Shown: positions 19,430 through 30,545 of the stretch, in pieces
Position numbering within the stretch: the stretch's first letter is position 1
How the letters are laid out: the number at the start of each line of letters is the position of its first letter
Assembly: GCF_036711975.1 (NCBI RefSeq)
Contig: NC_091971.1
Coordinates: 15,879,501-15,943,500, forward strand
Length of the DNA: 64,000 bases
Direction of reading: 5' to 3'
From: Onthophagus taurus
Lineage: Eukaryota; Arthropoda; Insecta; Coleoptera; Scarabaeidae
Position numbers and translations under genes: made by a program
Notes under the pieces: generated by a model
The model's input: only the letters and a program-made list of their open reading frames with translations
Database searches by the model: none
What the model was told of the DNA's origin: nothing

Positions 19430-21440
19430 AAATGAGAACCGCATTTTCTCAACATGCAGCTATCCTTCGTGTCATAGAATATTGCCAGTTAATTACTGCC
19501 AATTCATTCTTTATAGAATTAGTAGCTTCAACTATTCGCGTGTATCTGATAAATCTGATTTACGATTACTGCTGTACACACGAGATTTGAGGCAACCCCA
19601 CAGAAAAAAATCTAGAGGCGACAAGTCAGGTGACCGAGCTGGCCAATGTACAGGACCACCTCGTCCTATCCACCTTTCCGGAAAATTTTCATTAAGAAAT
19701 ACCGTCACTTATCTCCCAAAATGTGGTGGTGCCCCATGTTACTGGAACCACATGCCACGACGAGCTTCTAAAGAAATACCTTCCATGTAATTCGGCAATT
19801 CTTATTCCAGAAAGTGAAGGTAAGTGTCTGCACTAAGAGGTCTTTCAAAAAAATGAGACCCAATAAAATGATTATTTAACAAGTAAGTTTAACAACGATT
19901 ATTTCGTGTGGGTTTTGATCCATCCAGATGTGAGAATTACGTGTGTTGTTAATACCATTCCTTGTAAACTGGGCCTCATCCGTAAAAAGTATATACAGGG
20001 TGTCACACAAAAAACGCCCCAAGCTGTAACTCTGTCATTTATATTCTGATCTTCATGAGCGAAGTATCAAATGAAATGGTTTGATGAATGCTATGATTCA
20101 TGCTACTAATAATTTTTTTCCAAGGCCACCTTCAATTTCAGGCGATTATTAACTTTTGTTTTTCAAATTGCTCCATATATTTTTCTTCACGCCATTGGAT
20201 AGAGATTCTTTTTCTAAATCCATTGATGTACAATACATCCATTTTAAATGTAATTTTAGCAGAGAAAAGACCCTGTATATACGGGTTGTCACACAATAAC
20301 GCCGCAAGCTGTAACTCTGTCATTTACTATCCGATTTTCATGAACGAGGTATCAAATGAAATGGTTTGATGAATGCTACAAATAAACTTTTTCCAATGCC
20401 CTCTTCAATTTTAAGCGATTATCAACTTTTGATTTTCAAATTGCGCGGTATATTTTTCTTCACGTTATTGGATAGATATTTTTTTTCTGAACCCATTAAT
20501 GTACAATACATAACATTAATTGTAATTTTAGCAGAGAAATCAATTAAAACGTTTTCCGAACATTGTCTTGGTCACTTCTGTAATACTGTAGTGTGCCATG
20601 GAAAAAATAACACGCAAAACTGATAACAGTCATTAAATGTTATATCAATGCCCGAAGCAATGATACTTATAAGTTGTTTTTTTATTTATTCCATGGCACA
20701 CTACAGTATAACACAAGTAACTTTAAGAGAATGTTAAGAAACTATTTTAATGTTTTTCTATGCTACAATTACAATTAATGTTGATGTGTTGTACATTAAT
20801 GGATTCAGAAAAGGAATCTCTATCCAATAGCGTGAAGAAAAATATACGCAGCAATTTGAGAAACAAAAGTGAATAATTGTTTAAAATTGAAGATGGCGTT
20901 GGAAAAAATTTATTTGTAGCATGAATCATAGTATTCATCAAACCATTTCGTTTGATGCCTCGCTCATGAAAATCGGAATGTAAATAACAAAGTTACAAGT
21001 TGGGGCGTTTTTTTGTGTGACACCCTGTATATAGTAATAACTTCTAAATTATTTTGTAACTACTGGCAATACCGTACTCGATTTTCTAAATTTTGAGGAA
21101 GTAAATGCTGGACTTTTTGTAAATGATAAAGGCCATCATAGTGCAGAATTCTCCTTACATTGGTTTGAGGGATTCCTGTTGTATCAGATGGTATGAGATT
21201 GGTATGAGATTCTACGAATACTGGTAGAAGGACTTCGTTCAACTGCATTTAAAACTGCTTGAGCGTGCCAATTTCCATCTCTTTCTGCAGGGTACGACGC
21301 GGGTCTCGTTTCTCTCAAGCAACGAAAAACGTTTGAAAATGTTGTGTGGTGAGGCACAATGCAATCGGGGTATCGCCTGAGGTACTCCGTTGCTGCAGCA
21401 CGTCCACTTCCATTGCAAAAACCATATACGAAAACCATAT
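19430..21440 (-). mobile_element. IS630/mariner-type transposon relic, split by an insertion
   Basis: Read on the minus strand the parts stand in the proper order. The N-terminal helix-turn-helix (VYGFCNGSGRAAATEYLRRY) is at 21438-21200 and a linker lies at about 21180-21060. After an inserted foldback pair come LFTDEAQFTRNGINNTRNSH (first Asp, about 19985-19925), a degraded HGAPPHFGR segment, and HWPARSPDLSPLDFFLWG at about 19660-19600. The second catalytic Asp position has been lost and stops interrupt the frame, so it is inactive. Confidence 0.85.
19995..21030. mobile_element. Foldback pair (~280 bp unit plus ~750 bp palindrome)
   Basis: The unit starts ACAGGGTGTCACACAAAAAA at about 19995 and ends ACCCTGTATATA at about 20280. 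A second related unit starts there (GGGTTGTCACACAATAAC) and runs into a palindrome centred near 20660 (GTGTGCCATGG on both sides) that ends CACCCTGTATA at about 21030. The arms share GTATCAAATGAAATGGTTTG, reading forward at about 20068 and 20350 and inverted at about 20940. The whole lies inside the IS630-type relic. It has no coding capacity of its own. Confidence 0.8.
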
Positions 21441-21767
21441 TCTGTACCTATTAGTAAAATGCGACATAATGGCTTAAGTTAATAAGACAGTACAAAAATC
21501 ATTAATTTGTCAAATGTTAAATCGCCAAGACTAACTGTTAACTTTTTTAATTCCTTCAATATCTCCGAAATAAGGAGGAATTCACCTGTAGGTGATATAC
21601 CATTTTTTGATCGTATGACCCCCGGAATGTATGGTATAAGTTTGTCGGTCGAGTCACGGAACACCCTATATAAAATCTCTTGGTGCAGTTTCATCTAGTT
21701 TTCTTCTCTTCGCTTGTAATTCATCATCACCTTCATTACTAACAGAACTCTCGCTGTTATCACTTTC

Positions 21768-23862
21768 GATTATTAATTAAAGTATCCTCTTTTTAACGCA
21801 AAAAGCTAATTTGAGAAATCACTTTTAGTTCTTGAGAAATAAATTTTTGAAATGATCGATAATTTTTTCGAATTTTTGCCGATTAAGTTTTAAAAATTCT
21901 TATAAAATCCATTTCTTGGAATATGAGTGTGAAAATTTCCCAAAGTGTTAATAAAAGTGTCTTCTTTCCAATGAACCAACCCATTTTGAAAAATGGCTTT
22001 TAGTTTTTGAGAAAACAATATTTGAAGTTTTGACAAAATTTTCGATGTTGCAATTTTCATCGATAACTTTCAAAATTTGCTATAAAATTAATTTCTTGAA
22101 GGATCCTTGTGGAAATACCACCAATTATTAATTATAGTATCCTCTTTTTAAAGCAAAAAACCGTTTTGAAAAATCACTTTCAGTTCTTGAGCCATAAATT
22201 TTTGAAATAATCGACAATTTGTCGAATTTTGCAATTTTCGCCGATTAAGTTTTAAAAATTCGTATAAAATCCATTTTTTGGAATATGAGTATGAAAATTT
22301 CCTAAAGTGTTAATAAAAGTGTCCTTTTTCCAATGAACCAATCCGTTTTGAAAAATAACTTTTAGTTTTTGAGAAAACAATATTTGAAGTTTTGAAAAAA
22401 TTTTCAATGTTGCAATTTTCATCGATAACTTTCAAAATTCGCTGTAAATTCATTTCTTGAAGGATCCTTGTGGAAATATCACCAATTATTAATTACAGTA
22501 TCCTCTTTTTAATGCAACAAGCCGTTTTGAAAAATCACTTTCAGTTCTTGAGAAATAAATTTTTGAAATAATCAACATTTTTTCGAATTTTTCAATTTTC
22601 GCCGATTAAGTTTTAAAAATTTGTATAAAATTCATTTCTTGGAATATGAGTATGAAAATTTCCCAAAGTGTTAATAAAAGTGTCATCTTTCCAATGAACC
22701 AACCCGTTTTGAAAAATAACTTTTAGTTTTTGAGAAAACGATATTTGAAGTTTTGATAAAATTTTCGATGTTGCAATTTTCATCGATAATTTTCAAAATT
22801 CGCTATAAAATTCATTTCTTGAAGGATCCTTGTGGAAATACCACCAATTATTAATTATAGTATCCTCTTTTTAAAGCAAAAAACCGTTTTGAAAAATCAC
22901 TTTCAGTTCTTGAGCCATAAATTTTTGAAATAATCGACAATTTGTCGAATTTTGCAATTTTCGCCGATTAAGTTTTAAAAATTCGTATAAAATCCATTTT
23001 TTGGAATATGAGTATGAAAATTTCCTAAAGTGTTAATAAAAGTGTCCTCTTTCCAATGAACCAATCCGTTTTGAAAAATAATTTTTAGTTTTTGAGAAAA
23101 CAATATTTGAAGTTTTGATAAAATTTTCGATGTTGCAATTTTTATCGATAACTTTCAAAATTCGCTATAAAATTCATTTCTTGAATGATCCTTGTGGAAA
23201 TACCACCAATTATTAATTATAGTATCCTCTTTTTAATACAAAAAGCCGTTTTGAAAAATCACTTTCAGTTCTTGAGCCATAAATTTTTGAAATAATCGAC
23301 AACTTTTCGAATTTTGCAATTTTCGCCGATTAAGCTTTAAAAATTCGTATAAAATCCATTTTTTGGAATATGAGTATGAAAATTTCCTAAAGTATTAATA
23401 ATAGTGTCCTCTTTCCAATGAACCAACACGTTTTGAAAAATAACTTTTAGTTTTTGAGGAAACAATATTTGAAGGTTTGATAAAATTTTCGATGTTGCAA
23501 TTTTCATCGATAATTTTTAAAATTCCCTATAAAATTCATTTCTTGAAGGATCCTTGTGGAAATATCACTAATTATTAATTAAAGTATCCTCTTTTTAACG
23601 CAACAAGCTGTTTTGAAAAATCACTTTTAGTTCTTGAGAAAAAAATTTTTGAAAATTTTTTTCGAATTTTGCAATTTTCGCCGATTAAGTTTTAAAAATT
23701 CGTATAAAATCCATTTCTTAGAATCTGAGTACAAAGATTTCCCAAAATGTTAATAAAAGTGTCCTCTTTCCAATGAACCAACCCGTTTTGAAAAATAACT
23801 GTTAGTTTTTGAGAAAACAATATTTGAAGTTCTGATAAAATATTCGATGTTGCAATTTTCAT
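21768..23862. repeat. Satellite A: ~360-bp dimeric tandem repeat, about 5.8 copies
   Basis: The landmark TATCCTCTTTTTAA recurs at about 21783, 22138, 22499, 22861, 23223 and 23585, a spacing of 355-362 bp. Each unit has two related halves of about 180 bp: one reads CGTTTTGAAAAATCACTTTC and TTCTTGAG, the other CGTTTTGAAAAATAACTTTT and TTTTTGAG. Units diverge by a few percent up to roughly ten percent. No coding frame is present. Confidence 0.9.
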
Positions 23863-23929
23863 CCAAATAAGTTGACATATCTTATCAGCTTTCTTATTAA
23901 TTTCACTTTTATTGAAATATCGCAATAAT

Positions 23930-24015
23930 GTGGCAATATAATGTAACCATAATGACCGGATAGATATGCCGGATAACTGGATATCCGGCCGAAGGAGATG
24001 CCGAATATCCGGTAT
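23930..24015. repeat. CCGGATATCCGG-type repeat patch
   Basis: Several copies of CCGGAT/ATCCGG occur in about 70 bp (GGATATCCGGCCG, GAATATCCGGTATCCGGC). A similar patch lies at 33066-33095 (CCGGCCGGATACCGGATAG) next to a hAT-like fragment, so this may be debris of the same kind of element. No transposase is visible here. Confidence 0.4.
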
Positions 24016-24220
24016 CCGGCTATTCGCAAAATCACTATCCGTTCCATTACTAGTATACACAATATGCTTTGTGTTGATCAAAGGAAATTTTTTAAAAATT
24101 GTAATAATCAAGAAATAAAATTCAAATTTTATTAATTTGTTATTTAATAGTGAAAAAACTATAATACAGAAAAACAACAGAAATTTAAAAAATAATTAAA
24201 TAAATAAAGTAATTTAAATC

Positions 24221-25257
24221 TTAATATTCTTGACTTACAATCCACGCATCATAAGGTATATTATCAAAAAGAGTGTGTACAAAATTCGAGATGAGCCCAA
24301 CCAATTTCTTTTTTAAAGCCGGTTTCATTTCTTTAAGTAATTCTTGAGAATTGGTGTTGATAAATAAGTTTAAGGCAGCTTCTGTAAAAGCAAAAAAAAT
24401 CGAATCGATTTTATTCGATTTTAAAATAACGGTAAAGTACTTACGAATAACTGTATTTCCGTTATGAACGTTGTCGACTCCCATTTTAATATTTTTAACG
24501 CTAAAATCCATTTTAACCTGGTCCAAATTTAAGTAAGTTCTTCCATATTTATCGGTTGGTGTGGCTTTTATGTATACTTTTGCTTTTACACCCTCTAAAC
24601 AAGCAATTTTATTCTATTTTTATTAAAAAAAAAGATAATTTTCTTACCATATTCTCCCCAATAATCACCACCTCCCGTTGCTGGCACCAAAATAAGAATT
24701 CCACTTGATTCATATTGAGCTTTAGCGGAAATTTTCGGGATATAAAAAGTAAATTGGAATTGATTACTTGGTATATCAGATCTAAAAATTTATTTTTAGT
24801 TATATATTTTTTTAATTTAACAAATTTATTTACCTAACTTGAGTAATCGTTAAATTACTAACTCCGTAAGCTTGAATATTTCTAAAAGAAGCTCTATAAC
24901 CATCTGGTCCACTTCCTAAAGAAATACCAATCTCATCGATAACGATTGGTTCCGGTTCTGATAATCCTAATTCGGGAATTCCATAATTTATATGTTGAAG
25001 TAAAACATTTGCGGATCTTTGAAGGCATTTATTTACATTAGGATCTTGTTTATCACACTGCTTTAAATAATAAAATTCTAAAACATAAATTTTTGTTACT
25101 CACTTTATAAAATCTAGGTCATCATACTACTTAAAACATCAAAGAAAATTTAATTTAAAACTAATAAATCGACATTTCTTTAAAACAATTTATTTATCTT
25201 ACCATCTTGAGCTGAAGCTGTTTGTAAAACGAAGAATAATATCAAAAATTTATACAT
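24221..25257 (-). CDS. Takeout/JHBP-family secreted protein 1, five exons
   Basis: Exons in coding order: 25257-25203, 25077-24834, 24781-24648, 24594-24445 and 24381-24221; phases agree and give 247 residues, normal for the family. The N-terminus MYKFLILFFVLQTASAQ is a signal peptide. The two family cysteines follow in YLKQCDKQDPNVNKCLQRS, then the GIPELGL..EP..I.E block, SGPDGY, and the long beta-rich body (LNLDQVKMDFSVKNIKMGVD), ending with the C-terminal helix and DNIPYDAW. Takeout/JHBP proteins are extracellular carriers of small hydrophobic ligands such as juvenile hormone in a long helical-wrap fold. The ligand of this one is unknown. Introns are short; the left neighbour is satellite A. 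No breaks. Confidence 0.92.
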
Positions 25258-25749
25258 TTTCTTGTGTTTGTGTCACTGTGTTAAATATTCTTATTAAGAA
25301 TCCGGTTCTTCTTCGGAAGTAAAACCGCTACTGACCTCTTACAAGCTTGACCATGACTTTGATAGGTACTTGTATTGGGAGGGGAGTCGACATTGGAAGG
25401 TGTAAAAAAAAGAAATTGAATAAAAAGAGTATCTAAAAGATGATGATACGGCATAACGGGATCGAAGGTATACAGGGTGAGTCATATTTATGAACTGAAT
25501 GTACAGTAAAATATAGAGATTTATTTATGTTGTGTAAACTAACATTGTTTTATGGTTTTTCGCAGATTACTCTTTAATTTTTTAGTACTTGTCGTTTTAA
25601 TACACTTATGTTAGTTACTTTACAACATACTTGCAGAATTACTTAACATATGATTACAAATAATAAAACTTGTTGAAAGTAGAAATACAAATTTAACTTT
25701 AACATAAAAAAATACTGATTAAAAAATGATTTTTATATTTTTTGGTAAT

Positions 25750-25985
25750 ATACCTTGAGTTGTGTCTCTCGCATTACCTCTGCGATGCCTTCATTCCAGG
25801 ATCTTCTCGGTCTTCTACGTTTCTTCCTCCCTGGCTCTTCTTCTCAAATAGTCCATCTCGACCCCATATCTTACTATCATAGCCCAGGACTGGCACTACT
25901 AGTATTTCCTCTTCTTATGTTCTTGTCCCACCATAAACTGTTAAGGCATCCTATAATTTTCCTGCTTACTTCTTTATAATGTTGT
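25750..25985 (-). mobile_element. LINE C-terminal scrap
   Basis: On the minus strand a broken frame reads SRKIIGCLNSLWWDKNIRR and later KKRRRPRRSWNEGIAEVMRE. This is the usual C-terminal RRxGRPRxxWxxGI..AM.ER end of one class of insect non-LTR retrotransposons. Three consecutive stops show decay. An ACAGGGTGAGTCATATTTAT sequence at about 25482 is a DNA-transposon-like end without a visible partner here. Confidence 0.6.
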
Positions 25986-26029
25986 TTAAAATTTTTATTC
26001 TCTTACAATACACTTTACCTACAAGTACA

Positions 26030-26440
26030 TGAATACATAAAATTATGTATAAAAGCAGCGATAGAAGCGCAAAAAGAAGGAAAACACCAAATGCCGTATT
26101 GGTGGGGTGACGAGATTGAATTCAAAATTGAAAAGAAACGAAAATTATACAAAATTGTGTTAAGCTCCAAAGGGCTAGACGATAAACTTGCATATAAGCA
26201 AGTAGAAATAAGTATGCAAAAAATGATTACTACAAAGAAGAATGAAAAATGGGAGAGAACATCGTAGGAGAAGAACTCAAGAACATGGAGATTAAGAATA
26301 AGATTAGAAACGAAGATGGAAAGAATATACTTAAAGTAAAACATGACATTGTAGATGACATAAGAACTGTCCTGCGTAGATGGTACGAATTTGTACAAAG
26401 AATGGGTCAAGACTACCAAATAAATTGCAAATGTAAGTTC
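26030..26440 (+). mobile_element. LINE inter-domain scrap (endonuclease-RT linker type)
   Basis: A plus-strand frame of about 70 codons reads YWWGDEIEFKIEKKRKLYK, then KQVEISMQKMITTKKNEKWE, before it shifts. The WW-x-EI..-I.KKRKLYK pattern is typical of the linker between endonuclease and reverse transcriptase in LINEs. No longer copy of it lies in this window. Confidence 0.5.
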
Positions 26441-26599
26441 TATTCACATCAAAATTATCTGTCTACGTAAGAACTTCCAACAAGCTCTGCAATGTAATCT
26501 TAAAACGTGTTTATTGCCAAATAATGTTGAATGTTATCAATAAATTCGTCATCGAGAGCTTATATTAAAAACATATATAACCAAAGGCTTTGTAATTAG

Positions 26600-26795
26600 A
26601 TTACTTTATTGTTAAGTTCATTTGGGATTAGGTTAGCTTGTTTTGGATTGGATTCGTTGCTTTAGGTTCGGATTATTTTGTGGTGAAGTCTTTTGGGGAT
26701 GGGTTAGCTTACCTTGGAATTGGGTTGGGTTGCTTTTGGGTTTGATTCGTTGCTTTAGAGTTACGTTAATATTCTTGGTATTCGGATTGGATTCC
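26600..26795. repeat. Degenerate GGTT/TTTGG-rich minisatellite, left part
   Basis: Short words such as GGATTAGGTTAGCTTG, TTGGATTGGATTCGTTGCTT and GGGTTGGGTTGCTTTTGG recur irregularly. A similar stretch resumes at about 29580-29880. The piggyBac relic at 26800-29551 interrupts it, so the two parts were probably one stretch before that insertion. Confidence 0.6.
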
Positions 26796-26799
26796 TTAA

Positions 26800-29551
26800 C
26801 CCTTATGTGACTGAAATAGTACCCCGGGGTATCAGTTCCGTACTTAATGTCTTATAACTCGTTTATTTATTATTTTTTGTGCGCGAATCTCTGTGACATC
26901 TCGGAATATATCATTGTCAAAAGATTTTTGCATTTTTCAAATTTTTTCCAGCTTCAACAAACAAACAGAATATAGAAATATGATTTTATTGGCAAGGATA
27001 ATTAAACAGTTTAGTAAAAAATATTGACGTGAACAAACAAAAAATAATAACAAATTAACTAATTAGGTCTATTATTGCACAAATCACACACTGGTTTCGA
27101 TGTAGAATCTTCGGCATAAATGGGTTTTGTGCAAGAACTGCAAGCTTTTCGTGTTTTTCGTTGTTTTCGGAAATTTGACCGACAGACATAACAGTATCCA
27201 ACACACTAGATACGTCCAGCTCATCTCTGTTTACTACATCTCGTGTTGCATTGACTGCTTCTGTAATTTGACGACTTAAATTAATAATATTATACACTGT
27301 TGGAAATAATTCACGAGCACACCTTGTATAATCTGAACGCGTGTGTCTAGCGCAATAAAATTTGGTATGGAAGTAGTACTAAAGTAGTGTAACTTACTCT
27401 CACATGGAGAGTGGCACAACTCTGCTGGGAGGAGAAACATCAATAGCGAAGGTATCCCCCGTGAGCTTCGTGTACCATCGCTACACGACGTGGCATGGAG
27501 TCTGTAAGTCGCTGTATTGTAACGAGAGGGATGGCCAACCATGCCACCTCAACTCGCCTCCATAGCTCGTCAACGTTAGCCGAGGAAGCTGGATAACGTA
27601 GAAATCTCCGACCAGTCATAACCCAAACATGTTCGATCGGATTCAGATACGGAAACCGAACTAGCCATGGAAGCATTCGTATACGGTGCTCTTCCACAAA
27701 GGTCTGTACAACACGCCCGATGTGCTGTCGTACCTGTCACCTCATCTACGTATCGTTGACCCATCATGGTCTGCTATACACACAGCAGACGTGTACGTCC
27801 ACCATATGTAATCGCACCCCATACCATAATGCTCGGTTGTCGGTGGATAGGGCGTTCTTGCACACACTGCACGAGTAGACGATCACCACGGCTCCGACGA
27901 ACTAAAATTCGCACATCACCGCTGCTCAATTCGAATCTTGATTCGTCGGAAAACAAAATGTCCCTCTACTCGGCAACCTACTCGACCCACTCGTGACGTA
28001 TGCTGCGGTGCTCGGGTGTTACTGGAATCTGCTGTATCGCACAACGCGCGCGCAGTCCACTATTTACCAAACGCCGCCGTAGAGTTCGTGTAGTGAGTGC
28101 GGCTTCCCCTGCCGGTGGCAAAACAGCTCCAAGCTGCCTTGAGGAGAACGATACACCCTCAATGTGCATACCCACGAACATTCCTCGCTCAAACTCGCTT
28201 AAGTAACAGGATCGCCCATCCATTGCACACAGAGTATGATAACAATGTGATCCCTCACACCACACTAAAAACGACGGGTATTTTCCATCCACTTCGGTCT
28301 CCATAGCGACGGAATGTTCCACTTGGAAGGGCGGCTCAGTCAACAATGCCGCGACGGAACAACTCGAAACTCCCTGAATAAACTCGTCTACAGTAAATCT
28401 TTGTGATTATATAGGGTGTGCTCGTGAATTATTTCCAACAGTGTATTATATATAATAATAATATTTGCCCAAATTATTATTTAGCATCATCCAAATGTCA
28501 CGAATAGGAGCAGCTTTGTCTGTCTTAGCACGTTCAGCACGAGTAGTTTCGCTGTCAAACCGTAAAAGGCGTAGAAACATTTTGAAACGATCACGAGACA
28601 TCGCTGCTCGAATAAATGGCAAAGAATAGCTTTCTCACATTTCGGTAATATGTTCTTTGTTTGACTTATGAACGCCAGCAATTATGAGAATTCCTAAACA
28701 CGCATCCAATTCTTCTTGAGTAAATGTGTTAAAAACTTGAGGTTGTTTTTTAGTTCAACCTTGATAATTTTCCAAAACATTTGTTTTATAATTTTCTGTT
28801 ATCAGTTGTCCTTTTGCATTACTATCCCGAAGAATTGTGCAACATATATCATTGGAGATGATAGTTCTAAATATTTCCTCAGAAATTATTGCCGTCATAC
28901 CCATTTTACCTCTCAAAATATTACGGGTAATTGTTTGGGCCTGCCGTTGTGGTACACTATTCCATACACTTTGCCATCTTAGCTAGTCAAAACAGCAGAT
29001 TTTGAAGAGCGCTCCAATTCATCTGACACTTCATCTGACATATCATATTGTTCAATCAAGGGTTCGTCTTCAATATCGGACGCTTCTAAGTCTAAATTTT
29101 CGGGTACATATTCCTCTTTTTATTATTTTCTTACCATTTCCTTTGATACCTTGGCTTACGCAATCCAACAATAGTATCTGTCATTTTTTTTATCAACACC
29201 GCAATACTACTATATAGAGCAAAATATTATAAACATAAATTTGTAATTATGGATATTTAACTACGATATTTATAACTATCGTAAATAACTATAGTTATTT
29301 ACTATGCACCATGTCTGAGATATCATACTAGAATAGACGAAAACCTGATCTGACGAGTTTCCGTTGCACGTGTAGATCAGAAGCAAGTTCGAACATGTTT
29401 ATAAATGGGACTAAATACATAAATGTTTACTTATGATATGTTAACAGGAGTTTTTTTTTAATCTATAGGTCGTACAAAACGATTTCAATATCAAACAGTA
29501 AGATTTTCCGTATCTAGTACCCGGGTACTATTCTTGTTATTATGCCAGACA
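26800..29551 (-). mobile_element. piggyBac-like transposon relic, carrying a Tc1 insertion
   Basis: The left end is TTAA (26796-26799) followed by CCCTTATGTGACTGAAATAG, and GTACCCCGGGGTA. A diverged inverse (AATAGTACCCGGGTAC on the minus strand) lies at about 29515-29540; the exact right terminus is uncertain. The minus-strand transposase is in pieces: an acidic N-terminus (about 29200-28980), then ISNDICCTILRDS, PFIRAAMSRDRFKMFLRLLRF (about 28620-28560) and AKTDKAAPIRDIW. After the Tc1 insertion comes a Cys-rich tail KACSSCTKPIY...VCDLC (27145-27060). The central catalytic domain is missing between those parts, so it is inactive. Confidence 0.85.
27295..28443 (-). mobile_element. Tc1-like element, 1149-bp copy inside the piggyBac relic
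   Basis: It is bounded by CACTGTTGGAAATAATTCAC and its inverse, with TA on both sides (27293-27294 and 28444-28445). On the minus strand it encodes the transposase in fragments: GIFVGMH-type helix-turn-helix start, TTRTLRRRLV, FSDESRFELSSGDVRILVRR (first Asp), and [16 protein letters not shown] (terminal Glu). About 270 bp are missing relative to the 1418-bp copy at 41.6 kb, including near 28140. The reading frame is broken. Confidence 0.92.
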
Positions 29552-29574
29552 AGCAACCAGATGTCATCTTTGAA

Positions 29575-30540
29575 TTAAAATAAGTTTGGTTGTTTTGCTA
29601 TGGGGTTGCATTTCTTTGTATTTGGGATACTTTGGGTTATTTGACATATTTTAGATTTCTTTTTACATAGTTCATTTTTGTGTTCAATTGCTTTAGGTAT
29701 AGGTTAGTTTATCATTAAGTTACTTCTCAGTTCAGTAGCTTTGAAATTAGATTGATTTGTTTTTGAGTTGGACTATTTTGTAATTAAGTTCGTTTGAGAC
29801 AGTGCCTAAGAGTTGTTTCCTTGCTTTGGGGTTGGGTTAGCATACTTTGTATTTAGATTAGATTTCCAAAGCAAAATGAATTAACGACGTGTCAACTTCA
29901 AAATTAAAACAAATTGACTTGAGGCATTTCTTTGCCATTGTAATACTTTGGGTTGGTTTGTTGAATTGTAATTGAAATGCAGAACTAAGCAATGGTACGT
30001 AATCACACAAATATGACGTAATGGTGAATACGATTCATCGTATTGGAGACTTTTCAGATATATAAGATTTCTTCATCCAATAACAAAGAGAAATAAGATT
30101 AAATTAATAGTCAAACAAGTATATAACAGTATTAAGGATCCTTAAAGGTGCCATCAGATTATGATATCTGCTAAACGTCCATTAAAAGCAATTATACTAA
30201 TGCTCAATGTAACTGATCATCTGGTAATTGAGATAGTTCAATACAAAAATCTGATAAATCTTTCAAACAAATCAAAGAAACATGAATCAAAATTTATGCA
30301 CATTGTGTAAAGTTACTTTATGTAATTTAGCCATAAAAATTGTTTCTCGAGAATCGAATAAACAGATTTCGCAAACAGTTTTACAGAGAACCAATTTTTA
30401 CGTAAGACTTTATTTTTCTGAGAGTGGAGGTTTTGAAAGAATTGAAAATTTGTTATTTTAAAATGATATTAAGGATGTTAATTTGATGATAGTTATGGTC
30501 AATTATGACAGTGCTAGGTGTTGAGGGAGTTCTTTTCTTA
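29575..30540. other. Low-complexity, gene-free stretch
   Basis: 29580-29880 continues the degenerate GGTT/TTTGG minisatellite. 29880-30540 is AT-rich without an open frame, splice pattern or repeat that I can support. Confidence 0.5.
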
Positions 30541-30545
30541 ATACC

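Noticed and set aside
23692..24177. 161-codon minus-strand frame
   Set aside because: It joins the end of satellite A, the CCGGAT patch and AT-rich DNA; no protein family feature.
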